Shown: positions 29,827 through 34,278 of the stretch, piece after piece
Layout of the letters: each line of letters starts with the position of its first letter
Position numbering within the stretch: the stretch's first letter is position 1
NCBI GenBank assembly: GCA_900551105.1
Contig: URUT01000010.1
Span: forward strand, 1 to 34,278
Reading direction: 5' to 3'
Source of the DNA: an uncultured Mycoplasmatota bacterium
GTDB taxonomy: Bacteria > Bacillota_I > Bacilli_A > RF39 > UBA660
DNA: 34,278 nucleotides
Program-made: the position numbers and the translations under genes
Notes under the pieces: generated by a model
The model's database searches: none
Seen by the model: the letters and a program-made list of their open reading frames with translations, nothing else
Told to the model about the DNA's origin: nothing

Positions 29827-32160
29827 ATGTATAAAGTTAGAAAAAGAGATGGAAAGATAGTTCCATTTGAACTACAAAAAATTACTGAGGCAATTAAGAA
29901 AGCGTTTGAAGCTGAAGAGACTAATTATGATGATAATGTTATTGATTTTTTGGGGCTTAAAGTTACAGCAGATTTTAATGATAAAATTAAAAATAATATT
30001 ATTGATATAGAAGATATTCAAGATAGCGTAGAGTCTGTTTTATCAAAAGCTGGTTATGCAGATGTAGCTAAAGCTTATATTTTGTATCGTAAACTTCATG
30101 AAAAACAAAGAGCAATAGAAAATACAATGTTAGATTATAAAGATGTTGTTAATAGTTATATTAATGTTACTGATTGGCGTGTGAAGGAAAATTCAACGGT
30201 AACTTATTCAGTTGGTGGTCTTATTTTAAGTAATTCAGGAAGTATAACTGCTAATTACTGGCTTAGTGAGGTTTATGATAAAGAGATAGCTGATGCTCAT
30301 CGTAATTGTGATATTCATATTCATGATTTATCTATGCTTACGGGCTATTGTGCTGGTTGGAGTTTAAAACAGTTAATTCAAGAAGGTCTTGGTGGAGTTC
30401 CAGGAAAGATTACAAGTAGTCCTGCTAAGCATTTAAGTACCTTATGTAATCAAATGGTTAATTTCTTAGGAATTATGCAAAATGAATGGGCTGGAGCACA
30501 AGCTTTCTCATCTTTTGATACATATTTAGCACCTTTTGTTAAAATTGATAATTTAACTCAAAAAGAGGTTAAACAAGCTATTCAGTCATTTGTTTATGGA
30601 GTAAATACACCATCAAGATGGGGAACACAAGCACCATTTACAAATATTACATTAGACTGGACAGTTCCAAATGATTTAGCTGAGTTAAATGCTATTGTAG
30701 GCGGCAAAGAACAAGATTTTAAATATAAAGATTGTCAAAAAGAAATGGATATGGTTAATAAAGCATTTATTGAAATTATGATTGAGGGAGATGCTAATGG
30801 TAGAGGATTCCAATATCCGATTCCAACATATTCAATTACTAAAGATTTTGATTGGTCAGAGACAGAAAATAATAAAATGTTATTTGAGATGACTGCTAAG
30901 TATGGTACTCCTTATTTTTCAAATTATATTAATAGTGATATGGAACCTTCTGATGTTAGAAGTATGTGTTGTAGATTAAGACTTGATTTAAGAGAGTTAC
31001 GTAAGAAAAGTGGTGGTTTCTTTGGTAGTGGAGAATCTACTGGATCTATTGGTGTTGTTACAATAAATATTCCAAGAATAGCTTATTTAAGTACTGATGA
31101 GAAGGATTTTTATAATAGATTAGAGAAGATGATGAATTTATCTGCTAGATCATTAAAAATTAAGAGAAATGTAATTACTAAGTTATTAAATGAAGGATTA
31201 TATCCTTATACTAAGAGATATTTGGGAACTTTTGAAAATCATTTTTCTACTATTGGCTTAGTTGGTATGAATGAAGCATGCTTAAATGCTAATTGGATTA
31301 AAGAAGATTTAACTCATGAGAAAGCACAAAAGTTTACAAAAGATGTTTTGAATTTCATGCGTGAGAAGTTATCTGATTATCAAGAAGAGTATGGAGATTT
31401 ATATAATTTAGAAGCTACTCCTGCTGAGTCTACCTCTTATCGTTTAGCTAAAAAAGATAAAGTATTATACCCAAATATTATTACGGCTTCTGATGATGAA
31501 ACTCCATATTATACTAATTCTAGTCACTTACCTGTTGGTTATACTGAAGATATTTTTACAGCTTTAGATATTCAAGATGAATTACAAACATTATATACAT
31601 CTGGAACAGTATTCCATGCATTCTTAGGTGAAAGATTAGAAGATTGGCAGGCTGCTGCTAGTTTAGTTAGAAAAATAGCTGAAAATTATAAGTTACCTTA
31701 TTACACACTTTCACCAACTTATTCTGTTTGCAAGAATCATGGTTATATTTTAGGTGAGGCATGGACTTGTCCTGATTGTGGTCAAGAAACTGAGGTTTAT
31801 AGCCGTATTACTGGTTATTATCGTCCTGTTAAGAACTGGAATGATGGTAAAGCTAAAGAGTATAAGATGCGTAAGGTTTATGATTTAAATCATTCATGTA
31901 TGCATAAAGAACATAAAGAGTGTAAGGATGAGATATTATTATTTGGTACTAAGACATGCCCTAACTGTAAGGTAGCTAAGACTTTACTAGATAAAGCTAA
32001 AGTTAAGTATAGATATGTTGATGCTGAAGAGGATGTTAATCTTACTAAAGAACTTATGGTAAAACAAGCTCCAACACTTGTAATAATTAAAGATGGTGTT
32101 AAAGAAAATATTAATAATTTATCAAATATTAAAAAGTATATTGAGGATTTAAAGAAATAA
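29827..32160 (+). CDS. nrdD: anaerobic ribonucleoside-triphosphate reductase NrdD fused to a glutaredoxin-like domain
   Basis: 777 aa. It reduces ribonucleotides under anaerobic conditions. The ATP-cone is residues 1-95 (VRKRDGKIVPFELQKITEAI). The ten-stranded barrel has HIHDL, RSMCCR (Cys381-Cys382, thiyl site region) and LEATPAEST. The C-terminal zinc site is Cys635/His638 with Cys648/Cys651; the glycyl radical is Gly663 (RITGYYRP). Residues about 700-777 form an added thioredoxin/glutaredoxin fold with Cys711-Pro-Asn-Cys714 (TKTCPNCK) and the cis-proline region QAPTLVI. The fusion and the trxB gene that follows suggest a thiol-reduced rather than formate-reduced enzyme. GAGGAGG lies about 10 nt before the ATG. 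Confidence 0.95.
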   Translation: MYKVRKRDGKIVPFELQKITEAIKKAFEAEETNYDDNVIDFLGLKVTADFNDKIKNNIIDIEDIQDSVESVLSKAGYADVAKAYILYRKLHEKQRAIENTMLDYKDVVNSYINVTDWRVKENSTVTYSVGGLILSNSGSITANYWLSEVYDKEIADAHRNCDIHIHDLSMLTGYCAGWSLKQLIQEGLGGVPGKITSSPAKHLSTLCNQMVNFLGIMQNEWAGAQAFSSFDTYLAPFVKIDNLTQKEVKQAIQSFVYGVNTPSRWGTQAPFTNITLDWTVPNDLAELNAIVGGKEQDFKYKDCQKEMDMVNKAFIEIMIEGDANGRGFQYPIPTYSITKDFDWSETENNKMLFEMTAKYGTPYFSNYINSDMEPSDVRSMCCRLRLDLRELRKKSGGFFGSGESTGSIGVVTINIPRIAYLSTDEKDFYNRLEKMMNLSARSLKIKRNVITKLLNEGLYPYTKRYLGTFENHFSTIGLVGMNEACLNANWIKEDLTHEKAQKFTKDVLNFMREKLSDYQEEYGDLYNLEATPAESTSYRLAKKDKVLYPNIITASDDETPYYTNSSHLPVGYTEDIFTALDIQDELQTLYTSGTVFHAFLGERLEDWQAAASLVRKIAENYKLPYYTLSPTYSVCKNHGYILGEAWTCPDCGQETEVYSRITGYYRPVKNWNDGKAKEYKMRKVYDLNHSCMHKEHKECKDEILLFGTKTCPNCKVAKTLLDKAKVKYRYVDAEEDVNLTKELMVKQAPTLVIIKDGVKENINNLSNIKKYIEDLKK

Positions 32161-33059
32161 TGTATGATTTAATAATAATTGGTGCTGGGCCAGCAGGTTT
32201 AACTGCTGGCATTTATGCCAGACGATTTAATTTAAAAACTTTAATTATTGAAAAGGAGTCTATTGGTGGGCAAATAGCTTCAGCGCCACTTGTAGAAAAT
32301 TATCCAGGTTTTAATAAAATAAGTGGTGCAGAGCTTGCTAATAATTTTTATGAACAATATATAGATTTAGGTGGCGATTTAGAAATTGCTGAGGTTTTAA
32401 AAATAGATACGGGAAAAGAAAAAACAGTGGTTACTGATAGTGGAGATTTTACTGCTAAAAGCATTATAATAGCTACTGGTGCTAAGTATCGTCATTTAGG
32501 TATAGATAGAGAAGATGAATTACTTGGAAAAGGTATTCATTTTTGTGCAACGTGTGATGGCTCTTTTTATAAAGATAAAACGGTGGCAGTAATTGGCGGG
32601 GCTAATACTGCGGTTAGTAGTGCTTTATATTTATCAGCTATTTGTAAAAAGGTTTATTTAATATATCGTAAAGATAAACTTAGATGTGAAAGCAGCTTAA
32701 TTAAGGATCTTAGTGAGAGAAAAAATATTGAGGTTTTATATAATTCAGTTGTGGAATCTTTAGTTGGTGAAGAACTTAACAAGATTATTATAAATAGTGA
32801 TGGAATTAAAAAAGAACTTGAGGTTTCAGGAGTATTTGTTTCTATTGGGCATGATGCTAGTACGAATTTGGTTAAAGATGTTTTAGATCTTGATGATGGT
32901 GGATATATAATAAGTTCTACTTGTAATACAAAACTTGATGGAGTTTTTGTGGCTGGTGATTGTCGTAGTAAAAAGATTAGACAGTTAACTACGGCGGTAA
33001 GTGATGGAACGGTAGCGGCAATGGCAGCAATAGATTATTTAAAGGGTGATATGAAATGA
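32160..33059 (+). CDS. trxB: thioredoxin reductase
   Basis: 299 aa flavoprotein. FAD site GAGPAGLTAGIYARR at the N-terminus, redox pair Cys129-Ala-Thr-Cys132 (FCATCDGSF), a nucleotide-binding GGANTAVSSAL, and the final FAD contact VFVAGDCR. The pyridine-nucleotide loop reads YRKDKLR where NADPH enzymes have HRRDxxR, so the donor should be tested. The ATG overlaps the nrdD stop by 1 nt and its stop overlaps dut. Context suggests it reduces the redoxin domain fused to NrdD. Confidence 0.92.
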   Translation: MYDLIIIGAGPAGLTAGIYARRFNLKTLIIEKESIGGQIASAPLVENYPGFNKISGAELANNFYEQYIDLGGDLEIAEVLKIDTGKEKTVVTDSGDFTAKSIIIATGAKYRHLGIDREDELLGKGIHFCATCDGSFYKDKTVAVIGGANTAVSSALYLSAICKKVYLIYRKDKLRCESSLIKDLSERKNIEVLYNSVVESLVGEELNKIIINSDGIKKELEVSGVFVSIGHDASTNLVKDVLDLDDGGYIISSTCNTKLDGVFVAGDCRSKKIRQLTTAVSDGTVAAMAAIDYLKGDMK

Positions 33060-33514
33060 GAAGAAGAGGTTTTGAAATAGCTAAAGGATGGGAAAATAAA
33101 AATATTAATTTGCCAGTTAGAAAGACAAAATTCTCAGTTGGTTATGATATAGAGGCTGCTGAAGATGTGGTAATTCATCCATTTAAATTAGGTGATAAAC
33201 CAGTTTTAGTACCAACAGGATTAAAAGCATATTGTCAGCCAGATGAGTGGTATATGCTAGCTAATAGAAGTTCTAATCCTTTTAAAAGAGGCCTTGTACT
33301 TGCTAATGGAATAGGGTTAATAGATTGTGATTATTATGGAAATCCTGATAATGATGGTCACATGATGTTTGCTTATTATAACTTTTTTGATCAAGATGTT
33401 TTGATTAAAAAGGGAGATGTTGTTGGTCAAGCAGTATTTTTAAAATATTTAATTACCGATGATGATTTAGCAGAAGGTGTTAGACAAGGTGGATTTGGTT
33501 CTACTAATAAATAA
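33056..33514 (+). CDS. dut: dUTP diphosphatase (trimeric dUTPase family)
   Basis: 152 aa. Hydrolyses dUTP to dUMP. Motif 1 SVGYDIEAAED, motif 2 NRSSNPFKRG, motif 3 NGIGLIDCDYYGNPDNDGHM, motif 4 KKGDVVGQAVF and motif 5 RQGGFGSTNK are in order. Motif 3 carries a longer insertion than in E. coli dUTPase. The start overlaps the trxB stop (ATGA). It is the last gene of the nrd operon and is followed by a strong terminator. Confidence 0.9.
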   Translation: MRRRGFEIAKGWENKNINLPVRKTKFSVGYDIEAAEDVVIHPFKLGDKPVLVPTGLKAYCQPDEWYMLANRSSNPFKRGLVLANGIGLIDCDYYGNPDNDGHMMFAYYNFFDQDVLIKKGDVVGQAVFLKYLITDDDLAEGVRQGGFGSTNK

Positions 33515-33544
33515 AAAAATTGGTTTTTTTAATCCAATTTTTTT
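33513..33544. terminator. bidirectional terminator after dut
   Basis: AAAAAAATTGG (33513-33523) pairs with CCAATTTTTTT (33534-33544) around a 10-nt loop. It serves dut and the convergent methyltransferase remnant. Confidence 0.88.
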
Positions 33545-34132
33545 ATGCAAAATTCCCATAATGTTTTTGGTTTTTCGTATCTATCCATGTGTTTTTCTTC
33601 TAAGAATATTATTTTAAAATTTGCAAATAATTCTTGAAAATCATCTTGTATGAAAAATTTTTTATATATTTTGCCGTCATAATAGAAGTTTTCTTCTAAA
33701 GTTTGAGCATCTGTGGGTATGTGATATTTGTCATTAGCTGAGTTAACTCTACCAATTAAGTAGCCACCTGGAGCTAGAACTCTTTTTATTTCATTTATTA
33801 TTTCTTTGGTTTGTTCTTTATTAAAATAGTGAAGTGATAAATCAGCAATGATTACATTTACTTCATTATCATTAAATGGTAAGCGTTTAGTTATGTCTAT
33901 ATTCATGTTTTTTAAATTAGGATGCTCTTTATTTTAGATATAAATGACTTCTTTAAATCGGTTGCTATAATGTTTTGGTATCCTTTGTTAAGTAAGTAGA
34001 TACTTGTGTATGCTCTACCACAACCTAGCTCTAATATTTTACCTTTTTTATTTAATAAACTAGTGTATTTTTTAAACCATTTGATGTATATTGTAAGTGG
34101 ATATTATCCAAATATTTATCTAAATTTTCCAT
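33529..34132 (-). pseudogene. class I SAM-dependent methyltransferase broken by two frameshifts
   Basis: Three reading frames in order give one methyltransferase: MENLDKYLDNIHLQY from ATG 34132; then IKWFKKYTSLLNKKGKILE with LELGCG and IIATDLK; then KEHPNLKN running into 125 codons with LPFNDNEVNVIIADLSLHYF. LELGCG is the SAM-binding motif I and VLAPGGYLIG the post-motif region. One shift lies near 34083-34093 and one at the T4 run (A4 on the coding strand) at 33932-33935; each is explained by a single lost base. GGTGA lies 5 nt before the ATG. It may be a true pseudogene or two assembly errors. The 125-codon remnant (33529-33906) lacks the SAM site. Confidence 0.75.
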
Positions 34133-34237
34133 ATTTTCACCAATTTTATTTTATCAAAGAAATATTTATTGTTTAATCATAGTTTAAAGTTTTTGATATA
34201 AAGTTCTACTTTTTTAATAATTGTGACATTCTAATAT

Positions 34238-34266
34238 TTGTCAAGTATAAATTTTTGTGATATAGT
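34238..34266 (+). promoter_or_regulatory. promoter at the right window edge
   Basis: TTGTCA (34238-34243), 17-nt spacer, TATAGT (34261-34266). An ATG follows 8 nt after the -10 box. Confidence 0.7.
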
Positions 34267-34274
34267 AATACACG

Positions 34275-34278
34275 ATGA
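34275..34278 (+). CDS. likely start of the next gene (cut by the window edge)
   Basis: ATG at 34275-34277 lies 8 nt after a near-consensus promoter. The expected transcript start is within a base or two of the ATG and no ribosome site is seen, so it would be a leaderless start. Only one codon is visible. Confidence 0.35.

Noticed and set aside
1..34278. CRISPR array, insertion sequence, prophage or integrase
   Set aside because: No spaced direct repeats, transposase or phage genes were seen; the window is mostly core genome.
1..34278. Mycoplasma-type code (TGA as Trp)
   Set aside because: TGA ends spoIIGA, sigE, trxB and other genes at expected positions, and Trp is encoded by TGG throughout.

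Overview
The window is strongly AT-rich with short intergenic gaps and the standard bacterial code (TGA is a stop). It encodes GpsB, RNase P RNA, RecA, RNase Y, FtsA, FtsZ, SpoIIGA, SigE, SigG, LspA, LexA, MiaB, ScpA/ScpB and a thiol-coupled anaerobic ribonucleotide reductase operon. The gene order is partly that of Bacillus (rodZ-pgsA-recA-rny, ftsA-ftsZ-spoIIGA-sigE-sigG-ylmC). This suggests an anaerobic, endospore-forming or recently spore-forming Gram-positive of the class Bacilli, of the uncultured gut Erysipelotrichales/RF39-like kind. The lineage is inferred from gene content only.

Layout. 1-1,700: end of an unknown gene, a divergent pair (6-TM transporter-like protein; exported protein with an NxxTG wall-sorting-like tail). 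1,711-5,400: cell-wall amidase, gpsB, rnpB, a short RodZ-like protein and pgsA. 5,430-9,816: recA, rny and a secreted glycine-rich protein. 9,824-11,876 (minus): a gatD-murT pair whose catalytic residues are altered. 11,928-14,305: ftsA-ftsZ. 14,318-18,168: a Spo0A-type control region, spoIIGA-sigE, an inserted MFS-like permease, sigG, ylmC. 18,152-21,147: lspA-rluD, tspO, rhomboid protease. 21,176-23,525: lexA, a divergent 48-aa membrane protein under a LexA box, miaB. 23,592-26,121: scpA-scpB between two unknown genes. 26,154-26,990: two tRNAs, a DUF1653 gene and a 25-aa hydrophobic peptide locus resembling a type I toxin. 27,205-33,514: operon of a degenerate NrdD paralogue, nrdG, an NrdD-glutaredoxin fusion, trxB and dut. 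33,529-34,132: a frameshifted methyltransferase. The right edge holds a promoter and the start of another gene.

How it fits together. SOS: LexA boxes lie in both promoters of the lexA intergenic region, so the 48-aa single-TM protein is probably a damage-induced division inhibitor acting on the divisome encoded a few kb away. Sporulation: SpoIIGA would process the pro-SigE made from the overlapping gene, downstream of a TGTCGAA Spo0A core. dNTP supply: NrdG activates NrdD, the fused redoxin and TrxB can supply electrons, and dUTPase cleans the pool.

The best candidates for undescribed biology are: (1) the 26.6-26.8 kb hydrophobic-peptide locus with 13-nt 5'-3' complementarity and a hairpin over its ribosome site; (2) the NrdD-like pseudoenzyme heading the nrd operon; (3) the GatD homologue that has lost both catalytic Cys and His, paired with a MurT missing a zinc ligand; (4) the SOS-controlled mini membrane protein; (5) a promoter-terminator unit overlapping the Spo0A site before spoIIGA; (6) very short or absent 5' leaders at several genes. 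All were read by eye; no alignments or structure predictions were run.
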